The notes beneath the pieces were generated by a model, which had not been told where the DNA came from, did no database searches, and saw only the letters and a program-made list of their open reading frames with translations. This document shows positions 41,156 through 56,410 of a DNA stretch of 60,000 nt, one piece after another. Each line of letters begins with the position of its first letter. The stretch's first letter is position 1. Position numbers and translations under genes: made by a program. The stretch lies in NCBI RefSeq assembly GCF_037975245.1, contig NC_092575.1, positions 10,076,001 to 10,136,000 of the forward strand, given 5' to 3'. Source of the DNA: Apostichopus japonicus. Its lineage: Eukaryota; Echinodermata; Holothuroidea; Aspidochirotida; Stichopodidae.

Positions 41156-44100
41156 TTAGCACAGCTTTACATTTATCACTGTATTATTATAGCAAATTAT
41201 GTCTATGTAACTAACCAATGAATTGCGCTGAGGACACTGGCAATCCTTCCTGGCAAGAGAAATCTATATGATCTCCCTGGCAACCATTCAATTCCTATGG
41301 AACTGCAAATTTGTTCTTTATCGAAATCATTCCACAATGAGTCAGTTTTTGCATAATTTCAATAGCGGTATACGTGAAGTAAACTATTTGCAACTTTTCT
41401 AGCGTTATGACGTGCTATACTATCCACGTTACAACGTTGCATCAATGACTATACGTAATTAGTCGTTCTGTCAGTTTAAAGGTCATTACTTAATGGACCC
41501 AAATATGCTAGAAAAGTCATGATGGTCATTAATGCTCCAACTTCAACAATCATTATATTCACCCTTAAAGTGCTTTGTCTCGCTGAAAACATTTATTTGT
41601 TTAATTGAACACTCCCCAATGTGTGAAAGTAATTTAGAGATGTAGCCTAACCACCAGGAACTTGGAAAACTTCTAAACTTTCTATAGTATTGTACATACT
41701 GACACTTTGGGCCAATATTAATGACCGTTAATACATACTTCGTGTAGGTATAAAATGTATATCCAACATTTAAATAAACTATTATTTATATGGCCTCATG
41801 CAGTAAATAGGCCATTGGGTTTTATATATTGAGTTCGTTGATATATGGCTGGATGGTTTTCGCTTTCCAAAGTCATTGTGTATATAGTTATCATATACAG
41901 AACTTTTGAGAAACATCTGCGTGATCTTTTGATCCTATTTTATCTGAACTTTACTACTAATTTAAAACGACTGCACACTGGTAAAACACAGTTTACTCTG
42001 CGGGAACCATAGTAATATGTGTTAGAAATACAAGTTGATGAATCGGTTGTTATGAACAACATAGCATAAGCGTTAAGAATACTCCTTTTGTGCGTGTTCA
42101 CTGCTACAAAACATGTCATCACTTTTATGACGTAAAAGTTTACAATACGGCGAACTCTTTGTACTAAACTTGTTACTGTCATAACTATAGTATGAGCCCC
42201 GTACAGAATAATCGCCATATTACAAAGAAATAGGCCTTTAGCAATGTAGCAGTATGTAATTGACTGTAAAATTCTTATTCTTAAAATTATTCGTTGCCTA
42301 TATAGCCTATACCTATACGGTATTGTGAGTGACAAATAGTTAATGGAGGGAGACAGTCAAATGTATCTTGATACAGTGACCGTTAATTGACTTTTCTAGC
42401 ATATTTAGTGGCGTATTTGGTATTTGTGCGTTCAATCAGCCAATTTCAATGGTTACGGTACTAATTCCTTGTTGTATCATGTATCCAGTTGCATGTTTAG
42501 CTTAGCTATGAGCTCAATTTCTACCACAGATCTTTGATATGGTCTTATAGTGTGTATCTTCCTGCTTTGAACGCACATGGTGATTGATATGCTTGAATTT
42601 ACAAGTATGCAATTGGTTCATTGATATAGGCCTACTTAAAGGTCTGCTGTATAGACCCCAACTATAGCACGCTATCATGGAAAAGTTTCTTGAGATTACA
42701 CAATTGACATGCCTTTGTCGTAAAATGACCTCTTTTTACCAATTAGTCTGCAACGCCTGCCACATATTTTTCTTTATATATGAGGGTCTTTGTGTGAACG
42801 CTGTATGATTAGCCTAACTGTAACTACACTGTATACATGAACATATTTACCACACAGTGTTTACACAACTAGCCTAATGGTGTTAAGAAGCTATGCAGGC
42901 TAATTGTAGAGCCTGAGGTCGATTTACGACCGTGGCAGGTAGATTACGTAATCACAAACATTCCTAGCTATATAGCGTGCTATTATAATTGGAGCCAATA
43001 AAGTAGATCTTTTAAGTAGCTCACAAGCTGTCCATTTCCAATGCTCACTACGGTGAGTATAACAGTTTTGAGAAGGAAACTTTTTTGTCATTAAAGAGAT
43101 CGAAGTTTCGTATTCTGATAGTCTGATAAAGCTTTGAAACAGTAGTCCACATTGTGTCTGTATCTGACGCCATGTTTTAATTGCCTATACTGTTTATTTG
43201 TATCACGTTCGTCAGTATATGGATGTAGGGTCTGTTTTCAAATGACACGGTAGTTTGTGCGTTATTCTTAAGGTTTATAATGTGGCATACAATATCTTTA
43301 CTTTCATTTTACTTCAGAGGTACGCTTTGTGAGGAAACTTTAAATATAATGTTTGAACTTTTGATGGTTAAGTAAGTTAATGCATCGCCTGATTTTATCT
43401 TACATTATTTAATTATAAAAATAGACAAATATCTTCATATTTGGCAACTTCATCATTTGTGCAACTTTGATTCCAGATTAACCGGTCATTATACTTCAAG
43501 CACTTTGTCATCCACTGTTGTTATACAGTATATGAGTGTAATATAAAGTTGTTATGGGTTTCATCACCATGTTAACAGAGACGGAGAAATGTTTCAATGT
43601 ATGTTCCACTGATTAGTATTTAAAGTAGGTTTAAAGGAACCATTATATTGACGCCTTCCACAACCTCGGACGTCCTTCCAATACTACAAAATTTTAATCC
43701 AAAATGCACACCAATTGTACGCTACTTGAATACGGTAACATTGTGGGAACGACTACGGTATGTTTATACCGCCAAGAGTCCGCTTTGCAAGGATGGCTAG
43801 TCAAATAACGCGTGCATCATACAATATATGCATTACCTATTTAGTGAGTTACTGTGTGCCATGATTCCTCCCTATACGCCCTGACTCAACAGGCTTTGGC
43901 TTTGTTATTGCTACAGCCGTTTGAATACGATGAAAGACTGCGTAGCACAACACAAAAAGAAAATCGATTTGGTCACTTGTTCGACTAAGCTGCAGCCTCT
44001 GACATATAGTGTGTATGACCTATTGAGTATAACGATATATATATACATATATGTATATATGTACAACACAGTAAAGCAATATTGCAGTGATCTCAAGGTA

Positions 44101-47100
44101 TACTGAATACCACAATACACGTCATCAAAAGGAGGCTGAAACTGGTAATTGGCTTCGGCAGAAAGGAGTTCGGCTATACTTTGTAAAAGAAAGATGATTG
44201 ATACCTATTGATGTGTTCGGTTGGTTTTGTGTATAGAGCAGATTTACAACCGTCAGCAAGCTCATTTGTATGTTTTCTTCTTTTGTACATCTATTTTGCC
44301 TCATTCACATTGAGTGTGTTTAAGTTTCAATGGCATGACGTCATTATAACATCCAATCACATTTGAGTGATACCTGTTATTCAGATTCATACACACTGGG
44401 AGTATCGTTGGCTCAGAATAATTGATTAACTGATATTCACATTTAGGCGTTATAAATACAACTTCCGGCCGACTGTGATATATTCTGTTGAATGTACGTC
44501 AATACACTAGGTGTGAAAACGAACGATAATTTTCAAACGGAAGTTGCAGCCTCATATATTATTTTCTATATAGTAAACGGCTACATGATGAAGCCTATTA
44601 TTATTATCATTATTAGTTATTCTTGTTATTATAGTTATCGGTTTCTCGTCTCAAGCAAGGTTAATACATAACGTCAATTTTGATCATTTACCATTTACAA
44701 TGCAAACAATGTGCAACAAACAGTATCGAAACAGCACGGAGTTGACTGATATACTTATCTTAACTATTTACATGAGTAAACTGTAAACCAAGTCAACTTG
44801 CTACCTTAACTTGGTTCCTGTTTGTGAGTATCACGCGTGTGTGTATCCAGGAGCGGTACACGGGGTTGTGTGGGGTGTACACCCTGGTCCCCCTTTTCAA
44901 CTATACACGCAATAAAATTAAAAGAAGTTATATAAGGACAAACTTGCGTGTATACCTAATTATTATTAAGTCACGTCTATTTTTTTTTCTGGGGGTACCC
45001 CAAACCCCTACATGGGAGTCGGCTTCAACGACCCCGTGGCCACACCCCTTCCATTTTAAGAATCCTGTGTCATCTCCGGGTAGGCTATGTAATCCCTAAG
45101 GAATCTAACAAAAAGCTTTGGTAATCAACACAAAATTATTAAAATGTTAAGATTTAAAAACTTAACAAAAAAGGTGTTTAGATCTTAACAACATCTTTGA
45201 TGGTTCAGTTTGCTCTATACAGTGACTACGCTGGAATATTTTGTTAACCTTTTTAGTATCCATGCATGCAAGCTCTTTTGATTAATGTGTTAAAGCCTCC
45301 ATTATCATGCTTTCAATTTAGACTGTTTATCAACTACAAGATGCACATGTTTCATTTCTCCTGTTAATTATTGACTCATTCTCTTTCGAAACTGTTAAAT
45401 GTTAACCAAGGTTTCAAAATATGTTGTCTACCTTATCACTCGCATAGGGTTTTTATGGTCTTTTAAATTGGTTAACTTTCAGTTTTGAATTTGCTGTTTC
45501 TATGATCAGAGTGCATTAGTTATAATGATAAGGTTTTTAAAGGGATATGAACTTATCGCCAGCCAATGTCATTTTAACTCAAAATATTGTATAATTATTT
45601 TCTATAAAATGTGAAAACATGAAGAAAGCAAACAAGAATCATGTGTCTCTCTGTCTCGCCCCCCCCCTTTGTCTCTCCCTAACCCCCCCCCCCCCCTCTG
45701 TCTCTTTCTACTTTTCTTAAGAGAATGGCCAGCCAGTCGGGAAAATGTTGCAATGCTAATACCACTCTATATTTCCTGTCCCATCAAGCTTGTACGCACG
45801 CAATGGTTCGTTCAAAATGTAAAATAAATAATCAAAAAAGAAAAAGTTATGAATAGTTCAAGAATTTAACGTTAAATTAAGACCTCTTTATAGGTATACG
45901 TAAGAAGGGGAAAGGCATTTTGCTTGAGCAAAAGAAAGCATTGTTTTCTTAGTGTATATTCTTCAATATTTGTGAGCGAAGATGTGGTTAATTGGGTGAC
46001 ATAATATTGATTAATTGAAGGTGAATTAAATGGAATAATTCAATATTCCTATAATTGAAAATAGCGCTAGCTGAAGCCATTTACATTGTGTGTTATAAAT
46101 GTTGTTGTAACATTGCTATAATAAATACAAGCGTGTTGAATCGATACGAGGTGATATGTTCAGATTTACGTTTAGAAGGTTCTTATGCAATGGTCGTTGG
46201 GGAAAACCCCATAATTTTCATAGTTTCATAACGTATACGAACTGAGTTTTTCCAAAGCTATATATGTCACTGATTTCTGAGATCAGTTATTGTCATTTCA
46301 TGCATTGATGTACGACTCCAAGCAACCACATAATGAGTCAGACACGGACCCATGTTTGTATTGTTTTACGAATATTGAACGATACTGTGGTAGTGGTTAG
46401 GATTAAATTGTCATTAGCCTATAAACTTAATTTGATGCCAGCTGAAACCAGTAGCCTTAATGGGGCAAAATTACGCAGTCCTGAAGGGGAACGGACAGTT
46501 GAATGAAGCTAATAATATTTCATACATATATGTACTTGCAAAATACTGCTGGATTTTCTTGTCCAGTTTTTAGCATCAAATATGTTTAAGATATTACTGG
46601 TAGTATTTTGTTAAGCCAGTTGACAGTTTGACAAATTTCAGTAAGATTACTAACATATTTTGTTCACCATGGCCCAGCATTTCAAATAATATTTTATATC
46701 CAATGTCATATAGCTTGCCTAGTTTCTTGAGGGAAAAAAATCGGTTACCCTACCGAATGTAAAGTAACAGACTTATACTTGTAAGGCAAAAATAGTGGAT
46801 CATATGCAATGACACGGCTAGCACACATAGATCCATAAGGGTGGGTGAGGGTGCAGAAGGAAGGAGGGGGGGGGGGGAGGTAGGAGGGGTAATGCGAGTT
46901 TGGTGTTTTTCATTGGTGACAGTTTTCAATTTTGGTGAGGCATATATTGAATAGCCTCTACACAGTATTATTCTTTCTTTATGAGAAACAGAAAACCTTT
47001 TAAAAGCATTTAATAATGTTTCTAAGCATCCATTATTCTATATGATTTTGTTGATAAAGTTTAGCCTACCACCAAACTTGTTATATATTTACCTTCATCT

Positions 47101-50100
47101 ATGTTGTACACATGTCCACAATAAATCATTACTGCGTCAGCCCCACTCCCGCTGACGCATTTCACATTTTGTCACTGTGAGTCACAACATTTTATACCAC
47201 TTTGACAAGAATAACTGAAATTGTGTGAACACATTATGTAACATGAAGGTTAATGTCTCTACTGGACATATAGTGAGTTTGAAATTGAACTCTAGCTTTT
47301 TGAGAAGTTGAGGTATTTTGCTTAATAAGGGTGCGTCCCATATATACAACAGTCAAATAAATGCGACTCGTTCTGTATAGAATTGACACATTGAACAATA
47401 TTAAACACGCAATCTATGTCCTGTTAAATTGACTCAGTCCAATCTTCAGTGCCTGCATGGGAAATAAAGGAACAGAGATTTCAGGAAAGGTATATACTTA
47501 TTTTGGATCAATTTTAAGTATTTAAAAGGAAGCAGATATCCAAACCATCTTTATTGGTATATATGTGATACAGAGGTATTTGTCACGACAAAAACCGCCC
47601 AAAACAACTAAGGAAAGGACCATTTTGAGAGATTGAACATATTTAATGTTTTGTTTTTTTTCTTAAGCAAGGCGCAGACTTAATCTCGTCTGAATATAAC
47701 ATGGGATTCCATGTTTCTTTTCTCTCTTACTTGTTGCCTTTATTTAATGTAATATCGATTTTTCAATTATTACAACACAGATTTTCAAAATGACAATTCT
47801 CAGGCAAGGCTTCTAAATTAGGATATCTTCCAAACGGAACATTAAGTTTTGTTAGCTGTTTCCAGGGAGATCTTCTTCACAAATGTCTCTATCATAAGCC
47901 AAGGATGATGTTTGGTTCTGTGTCCCCTTTAAGTTGTTAAAACGTGAAGCCAAATACTCCTCGGTGACCAGCGTTTCCAGTTATCGAGTAAATATCATCT
48001 TTATAGGTTCCCTGCTTTCATGATAGGCCTAATTAGCATCTATTTTGCACGTTGATGAGACCAAGACTTGTGCAGACGTCTTGATAACGGTGTCGCTCGT
48101 AGTTATTGTTGCTATTAACGTGTATAGTCATAACAAAGCAGTATAAGAAAATACATAAAACAAACATATGGGTACGGCGGTTGCCATGGAAATTTCAAAG
48201 CCTAACCTTTGATGCCTTTAACAGCCTATATAAGAAATAGAAGAATGAGTCGCAGAGCCTCTTTATAGCTCATTATACAAGTTTCCATAGCGTGTGTTGT
48301 TACTGCAGAAGATATTAGTCGTGTCAGTTATCGTCTGGAAAATGGGAAGTTTGAGTTTGGAAGGAAATCAGACTTAATTCTTATTAAGTAGGGGGGGGGG
48401 GGGGGTGTATTCTGTTAGTGTGTATACATTTTGGTATGGAATGAAACATTTATGTAACGTCACACTGTATGCATGGTGTTTGATTTTTAGTTACAGAATA
48501 TAGTTGGCATATTCAAAAATATCGCTCCGTGTCAAATTATGAGATTCATTTAGAAGACAGCACACCAGTTGCCCAAACATCAACACCGAATCACTTCTTG
48601 AAACCCATCAAATAAAGTTGCTCGTGACTTGAGATCCAAATTTTGACAAATAAAATCCATCTTTTCACCCTGTAACTTAACTTGTATGTGTGGCGGGCTG
48701 GGGTGATTAAATCAATGCACTTTCCTACCATGTACCTTTAATTCGTGACATAAAGTCCCCACCCCTCCCCACCCCCTTGGTTCAAAAACAGATTTAATAC
48801 ATTTTCTTAATATCTTAATTGACGTAACTAAGTATACTTGTAATGATTTCACCTAAAAGTATGGACTATGCGATATGATCGAACGACATAAACAAACCAA
48901 AATATACTTTGTGAAGGAAAAAAATCAGAATATTCGTGAATTACATAAGAGAAGTGCAAGTCACCATGACAAATCTTTGGACGACTCTTGTTCTTTACCC
49001 TTCATCTTACAGACAGATTAACAAAAGACCCATTTGCATGGATTTTCCCACACCCTTATGACAAACATGCTGTAACACTCCGTATTCGTCGTCAAGAGTA
49101 TATATATTGTTTCAAAGACACACTTGATTGAACACACTCTTTATACGTCTATTACGCAAAGTCTATTCTCGACGTAGTGTGCGGTTAGTTACAAAAGTTC
49201 CACTTTTGTCTGTGATTTTGATCACTTGCAACCCACGCATCCGTGACGTTTGAGGACCACCCTATCGTATATTTTTTTCACAGTGCAAGTTAGGCTTGTT
49301 GTACGAGTACGATGGCGGCATCAGTACATGTATACAAGTAGAACTTATGACATGTAGCAATGAGCAACATGGCCCCTACATGTGCAGCAATAAAAAAAAA
49401 TGGGTCTCCAAAATGGGAGTCCACATCCACCCAACTGACCAAGCACAACCATGGTTTGGACTTGGGTGAGGATTCATTTATATTTGGCATCATTTTAATA
49501 GACGCCTAGATATGGCACACTACCATGCTTTCTCTATTAATGACAGGGTTTCGTTTGAATATTTCCCATTTTGATGGTTAACGGAGAAGGAGAATTTGAA
49601 GGGCTGTATATTACAGTATTTAAGGCCCCCCCCCCCCAAAAAAAATGAAGGAAATCTTCTGATTTTAAAACGTATTTTCTCAGGCGATTTCTGTTCAAAT
49701 TTGTTCGACTTTGACACAGGGCACACTTGGCCCGGGTCCCTACGTGCGCCACTGGGGGAAATTCCCCTTGGTATGTACGAGTAGGCATACCGGGTATGAG
49801 CACGATGTCCTTAGCAGGAAAACGGTACGTATCCCTTATGAAATAATTTCTTTTCTCTGATAAGATTATGGACTGACTCGATATCTGCAGGTCTAAGTAT
49901 CGATGTAATAGCTCAAGTAAGTCTAGATAGAACATATATAGTTGTTAATTGTTGTGAGTTTATGTTATATTGTCTTGTATTAAAAAAACATTTCACACAG
50001 TTCACATGAGTATAAATGTTATCCTCATGTAGCGCTGTCATTGTGGGTATAGGCGGAATGAAAGTACTTTGAAATAACCTTCAAAATTACAGAATGACAT

Positions 50101-53100
50101 GTGCACGTACATACACCTACTTGCACATATACTGTTTGAATTACACAGCATACAAGGCAACAGTATAATCTCAAAGTGTTAAAATTGAAAATGCATCACA
50201 ATTGATTATATAGTCGCTATACGAGACACCATGTATGAAATGCTTTATTGATCTTACAGAAATGAATTAATTTCATTATTTGTACAGCTATCAACATAAG
50301 CAGTACTGAACCCCCGCTAAGTTCCCTTTCTTTTCATTCTCTGCATTAGTTTTTCTATTAACTTGCGACTTTCATTCCAATATGTCATTATTTTGTATAC
50401 TTAACCCCAAGTTGTGTGTACTATTACTCAAGTCAACTACATTCTACGGCAAAAAAAAAAAACAATTGTATGATTTGAACACACACAACATGCCGTATCT
50501 ATTTTATAGGCGTAATATTATATAAGCGTACGATGATCGTATGCACACATGCACAATACATATAATATACATATGTGAGAAATTCAAATAAACATGATGA
50601 AACTATCTGTGGAAATACAATTGATAGAACTTCCTTTATCAAATCGAGGAAGTTATGTTCACATACTATACCTTTGGAATCTCATCAATACATAAACTGC
50701 AGGTAAAATACAAAAGATTACAAGGCACGATACAAATGCCAGTATCGTCAAAACTACCGATGTGTGACAGGCCGTCACTTTCGGTCGTAAAGCGAAAGAA
50801 AATGGCGGTGCACTGGAGTCGAGAATAAATACATTGAAAATTGTTTCTTTGGACGTTTTTAACCTTTCTATGAATTATTTACATTGTTTTAGCACATATT
50901 TTAATTTTTACTCATGTATGGTTGTGATTTTAGGGCCATAATTTCATCTCCTTTAATTCACCGATTGCTTTGTTACTATAGCCTACCCCATCGATGTCTG
51001 TACACATAAACCTTTCTGCACGGTTTCATTATCATAGAAATTAAATTGATTTATAAACCCACCTGCGCACATGGTCATTAGGCAAAAACTTTAATACCAA
51101 TCACGTGATATGGCTGTCAGCCAAACGACCAACTGATAAACACTTTGACACGTCACGTCAAATTTGCCCGAATAATATGTTCTGATAAACATGTAATGTT
51201 GCAACATTTTATTCAAAATTGATTCAACAATATAATATGTATATCTCGCGCTTATTTTACTTTGTTTAACTTGTAAGGGAGTTAAATTCTGCCTATTTAT
51301 TTCGGACCGTAAAACAAAAGTTATTGCCGAGTAGGTCCGTAATATGCTTTTCAAATATCAAACTGTATTATCTTGGCCAAAACCTCCTTCGTTTCATCCC
51401 TATATACGAAGATTATAACCTTCACCGCTCATGATATATCATATAAACTTATATTGAGAGGGAAGTTGTTTAACTGCAGGGCAATTCATATGCGATAGCT
51501 TGTTATGAGGAAATGCTTCACACTGTTTGTAAACATGCGGAACTAACATTATACAATTAAGTTACTTTGGAAGCTGGTGGGAAAATCCTGAATCAACTGG
51601 ATTTAGGAGCCGGCAAATCTCATATACATGCAGTTGCTTTAACGATCACCAGTATCATGCCTTTAAAACGTGATCTTGAGCTTACCACTAACTTGAAGTA
51701 GAGAAGACTGATTAATCAGGAACGAGGTGACATTAAGCGTGTACTATGAGAAAGATACGAATGTCATCAATACTACATATGTATATCAGAAACACGAAAT
51801 CTTTACAAACGTATATTATATAATGGTCGGGATATCATATCTGCAAACATGGTATATAGTGTGATCACAGCCGTCGATATGTATCGATTGAACGTATCCA
51901 GTCGATAAGATCACACTCCGGCGTGAATAAAATACAGGCGTGACGGTTCGGTAATAATTATTGTAATATAATATTGAATTATATAGTACAGACGTGCCAA
52001 ACGCCGCTGTACACAAGTACAACGACTTGTTTCTTATCACTATAGTGGTAATTATTGGTATTGTTGTTACTGAATAGACGATCATTACAGGACTTTATCT
52101 AAATATCTGTAGTTTGGACGTAGTAAAGTTCAAAGAAACACAATATTACAATATTCATCTGTCAATCCACGTTATGCAGACATAATTATAATTGGCCTTT
52201 GTCTCCAGTCGACTCTTACATTTTAAAGAATATAGATTGCGTCCTAATATATAGTATAATCCTATAGTGTGTTTCGCATCAGATTAATCGCTTCTCACCC
52301 ACGTCATTGACCTAGGCATTCGTCCGTATACGAACTTAACAAGGTGTTCTTTCTTCTCCTAACGAGTTCGGTACCTGGTTATAAAAAAAATTTAAAAAAA
52401 AAAGAACTTCAAAAAGGGAGCCCTGGTGGTATAATTGTCCCGGCCTGGCTCTCGAAGGTCCCGGTGACAGTAGTTATGTTTGCCTGGAATGTTATATGTA
52501 AATTAGACAAAAACTTTGTAGGTGTGTCGGAAAGTCCTGCAAGGGGTTGTTAGGGAACTCACATGCACGGTACGTCTATATAACGCAGGCAATAAAAGTA
52601 TAGGCATCGTTACCGTTTAACTGATTCTCGGGGTTAAAGGTCATCAGGTTTGGCCCCAAATGTTTGTATTCTGTTTCAACAATAATATTAAGACGCTTCA
52701 TATTATTGCCAGGTCTTAAAGGAGACACAAAACCCACCCTCACTTTTTGACTTAGTATGGCAGAGACCTTTTTTTCTGTAAAGAACGACTCGTCCCAAAC
52801 AGGTGAGAAAAATCTTGATCTTTTTAGGAGATTTCGAAGTTTAAAACTCGTGCCTCGGTGCTTTTGTTGTTTTAAATATGTATTGTTGCTTGTCCTTCAT
52901 TCTATATTTCCAAGTATAGAGGTACTAAACCAATGGCATCACCTGGTCATCGTTAAAGGGTTCGATATGTTGTTTAAGCCTTTGCTAAACAGATCTCCAT
53001 TACAGGTAATAAACTATAATTGTAACTGATAAAGAAAACGTACAAAAGAGAAACACGTGTGCTTCAATCATAACATATTTAGACTAGATCAAATCCTCAG

Positions 53101-53377
53101 CCTTGTTGTGTGGATGAACATTAAATCTATGATATGAAATCAGATTTAGTTTAAACTGTTTGGGAATGTTTGTTCATGATAGTTATCTCTATCACATATA
53201 ATGATGGTTAGGTTTGTGTCTCCTTCAGATAATGTTAACCTGCACAGTTAAATGTCTTGGTGACGATGATGGTAACATGCTTGTTGAAGAGTGAACGGCA
53301 GTGACCATTAATGATTAATTTCTAGCATATTTGGCGGCAACACTGATGATCTTTGCTTTAGAAAAAAAAAATGAGAT
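41156..53377. other. Gene-poor region
   Basis: About 12 kb with only short, unrecognisable open frames. It contains poly(C) runs near 45660 and 45683, poly(G) runs near 46867-46877 and at 48391-48405, a poly(C) run near 49627, and a 9-bp-stem hairpin at 47133-47159. Non-coding RNA or regulatory DNA could be present but nothing in the sequence shows it. Confidence 0.5.
47133..47159. repeat. Perfect hairpin TGCGTCAGC / GCTGACGCA
   Basis: Nine-base arms with a 9-base pyrimidine-rich spacer. The arms contain TGACGCA, a bZIP-like half-palindrome. No poly(U) tract follows and no gene ends here, so the role is unknown. Confidence 0.7.
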
Positions 53378-53543
53378 TTAACTAAATAAATGTATTATGT
53401 CAAACGTAATATTGCAAGAAGAAACGTAAAGGGAAAGTATGTTCACGCCCAAACCACGGAAGTATAATAGGCCTATACATGCCAAGTCCAAAACACGGAA
53501 GTAGGCATATACTGTCAAGACCAAGCCACAGAAGTATAAATAG

Positions 53544-55007
53544 CAGGGGCGTATCCAGGGGGGGCGCAACAGGCGCGCGCCCCCCCTATTGGCCGTCACC
53601 AAAAAAAAAAAAAGTTTAGCAAAAAAAAAAAAAAAATTGATAACGACCTTTATGTGAGATGTCGGTGATCACTCAACCCCCCCCCCCCCTCCCGTATGCT
53701 TTATTTTTTCGGCGGCATAATAGTTTTAGAAACATATAGATGGTATTTGTGTTTGTATTATCACTATAAACACTAAGTGACATGCCAGCCATACTAAATT
53801 GTGCATTTTGTGTCCATTTTTACTGGAAATGTTGCTTATCAGTGGCGGCGGAACCGGGGGGATTGGGGGGGCTCAGCCCCCCAATGAAAAAATTGAGATG
53901 CACACGTATACTATATAGGTGTAATAATTTTAGTAATTGCTGGGGGACCCTGGTCCCTCGGCCCGTCCTCTGGCTATAGACCACATTGTCACCCCAACCG
54001 CGTCTTCACGCCCCGTGAAAAGTGGAAGCAGTTAGTGTGAGTACCGGTAAGCGTAACACAACTTCGTCTTAGGCCAATGACTTGCCTCATTTCAGCCAGT
54101 TCTCCAACATCCCCTTACTTAGTGGCGGAGCGTCCATATATACAGTCAGGGGGCGGACCCCCCCCCCCTCCTGACGGACTCAATTTGACTGCTGGCGCCC
54201 TTTTCAGCTTTTCACTACTTTTAACTTATTCGCGATTATTGACTATTTTATTGCGCTCTCATATACCTATTCACATTTGTCATATTCTGTTGGTGTAATT
54301 TTCCGACAAAATGGCGACGACACCTATTTGTTCTCCGTTTATCTGCAAATTAGCAAGGCCCGGAAAGGGTCATTTCCTGCAATCTAGGGAGTAACTTTAC
54401 TCAAAAATTTTCTGTACGCTCCGCGCCAACCTGTGGTGGCGCTCCGCTTAGATAGTGTCGAAAGCGCCCCTACAGACCATTCTTGCCCCCCCCCTGACCA
54501 ATACCCCTAGCTCCGCCACTGCCCTTACTACACTCAAAAACGTCTTTGCGAGTACACTACGAGTAATAGCTACTCTCTTAAAACACCATACAAATTACAA
54601 TGTTTTTACAGACTTTTACGTGCAATCTGAGAAATTGCAGGCTTGAGACCCATATTTTAGGGCTAGGTATTCGCAGCATAAAACACTCGGGAAGTGCCGT
54701 TTCCGGCCATCTGGGGGTTTGAAAAAACCGAAAATTTTCTTGTACGCTCCACGCCAACCGATGGTGGCGCTCCGCTTAGATAGTCTCCACACATTAGCCC
54801 CCCCCCCCAATAATTTTTCCATTCCGCCGCGCCTGTTGCTTATTATTAAGGTCGAAAAATGGGTCACATATGGCACCATTTTGCATTTCAGCCCTTCTTC
54901 GAAAGCAAAAACTGTCCATCCCCTCCCCTTAGACCCATCCCCCAGGACGGCGATCATTCATGCCTGGCGCCCCCCCCCCCTATTGGAAAATCCTGGATAC
55001 GCCCCTG
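53544..55007. mobile_element. hAT-like element with 16-bp TIRs, carrying a second insertion
   Basis: CAGGGGCGTATCCAGG at the left end is exactly inverted at 54992-55007. Flanks share AATAG, possibly a worn target-site duplication. Another transposon-type end, CAGTGGCGGCGGAACC, lies inside at 53840. No transposase frame is recognised. Confidence 0.75.
54120..54521. mobile_element. 402-bp hAT MITE nested in the larger element
   Basis: Inverted ends TAGTGGCGGAGC and GCTCCGCCACTG are flanked by exact 8-bp direct repeats CCCTTACT (54112-54119 and 54522-54529). Its interior at 54400-54470 (TGTACGCTCCGCGCCAACC and GTGGCGCTCCGCTTAGATAG) recurs in the host element at 54738-54785, so the two belong to related families. 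Confidence 0.93.
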
Positions 55008-55650
55008 AATAGGTCTATACTGTCAAGCCCAAGCCACGGAAGTATAATAGGCCTATATATACCACACTTACACAAAGTGAAATCATATATAGGTAAGGTA
55101 AATCACAAGAAACTCTTCATCGGTAACACCTAAATCATCAGGGAAATGGTGCCTATATATACGTCATGGTTACTTGGTTAGGTGTTAACACTTGACCTGA
55201 CCTAATAGAATCATACGACAGACAACTTCAGAGTTGATTCTAACGCAGCTGGTTCCTTCAGTGGCAACACATGCCAAGATTTTCAACTTGCTTGAACACC
55301 CTTGTTCCCACCATATATAGTGTAATGACGTGTTTTTTTTTCATTTTTTGGTACCATTTTATACTATGCAGTCATGCATCAACATGCACAAGAAAGATGC
55401 CTAATATCTACACATATATATTGCGATGTATATGGTGACATGGGTCTATAGTCGGTCCATATATATATATATCAGTCTGCAATAACTATAGTAACCTAAC
55501 ATATATGACGTAATATAATATATATCGTATATAGGTCTACACCGCTCATATCACTCCCTGTTGCAGCAATGCGGTTCATTCTTCATTGCAAATTGTGAAG
55601 TATAACGAAACGTATATTGACACAGTACATACAATGATAATGGAGGGTGT

Positions 55651-55652
<2 letters not shown>

Positions 55653-55728
<76 letters not shown>

Positions 55729-55729
55729 A
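55653..55729. repeat. (TA)n microsatellite
   Basis: About 38 TA units with one interruption near 55718. Confidence 0.98.
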
Positions 55730-56410
55730 GCTATACGAAGACCAGGTCACTCTCCATTCAACCGAGACAGCAAAATAAAAGGGTTTCAACTACCAAAAGT
55801 GATGCATACACCGTGAGAACCATGAATTAGATCCATTTGCTCAACTCGAGCACAGAGCCTTGCTTGATAAGATCTTAGATTGAGAAAATTTAAGCAGATT
55901 ATTTCCAACACAATATAACAATACCTAACGACAAAAGGAATTTCTATCAGGCAATAAGTCATGATAAACAAAGACAGAAAGCAAAGCGTCAAGTGAGTTG
56001 CATCAGTGTAAATGACCGTATTTATGCGTAGGGTTCGTCGAATTGCAAACGTTATGACGTATAGGCTGTGCGCGTGGCTTCTATATATGATGTCACTCAT
56101 AATGAAGTTGTTATATATGCTGGGGCGAAGGAGGAGAGGGGCACGTGCTTTTTGGGGGTTTCTTTTTTTTTTGCTGATACCCCTTTAACACTTTTGTTAG
56201 TCAAATGTGCACTATTGCTATTTAAATATTGCCCATTTGTTGAAAATATAACATTGTAATTAAAGAAGTGCCCTGTGGTTGAAAATCTTTCAAATATTGA
56301 AATTTGTGGTGCGGAATACTTAAAGGATTAATTTTGTTCTAAACTTTTGAGTTTTTACTTTGTGTTTTGTCTACTTTATTAATAATATAAAAATAACAAT
56401 ATCATAAAAA

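Larger units (their letters stand above)
53440..55060. repeat. About 40-bp minisatellite interrupted by nested transposons
   Basis: Units containing CAAGCCACGGAAGTATAATA and GGCCTATAC occur at 53440-53543 and again at 55008-55060. The block between them is the hAT-like insertion. The array was therefore continuous before the insertion. Confidence 0.75.

Noticed and set aside
50795-50830. AAAATGGCGGTG, a YY1-like start-site word
   Set aside because: The frame closes after eight codons and no gene follows; one short motif is not enough.
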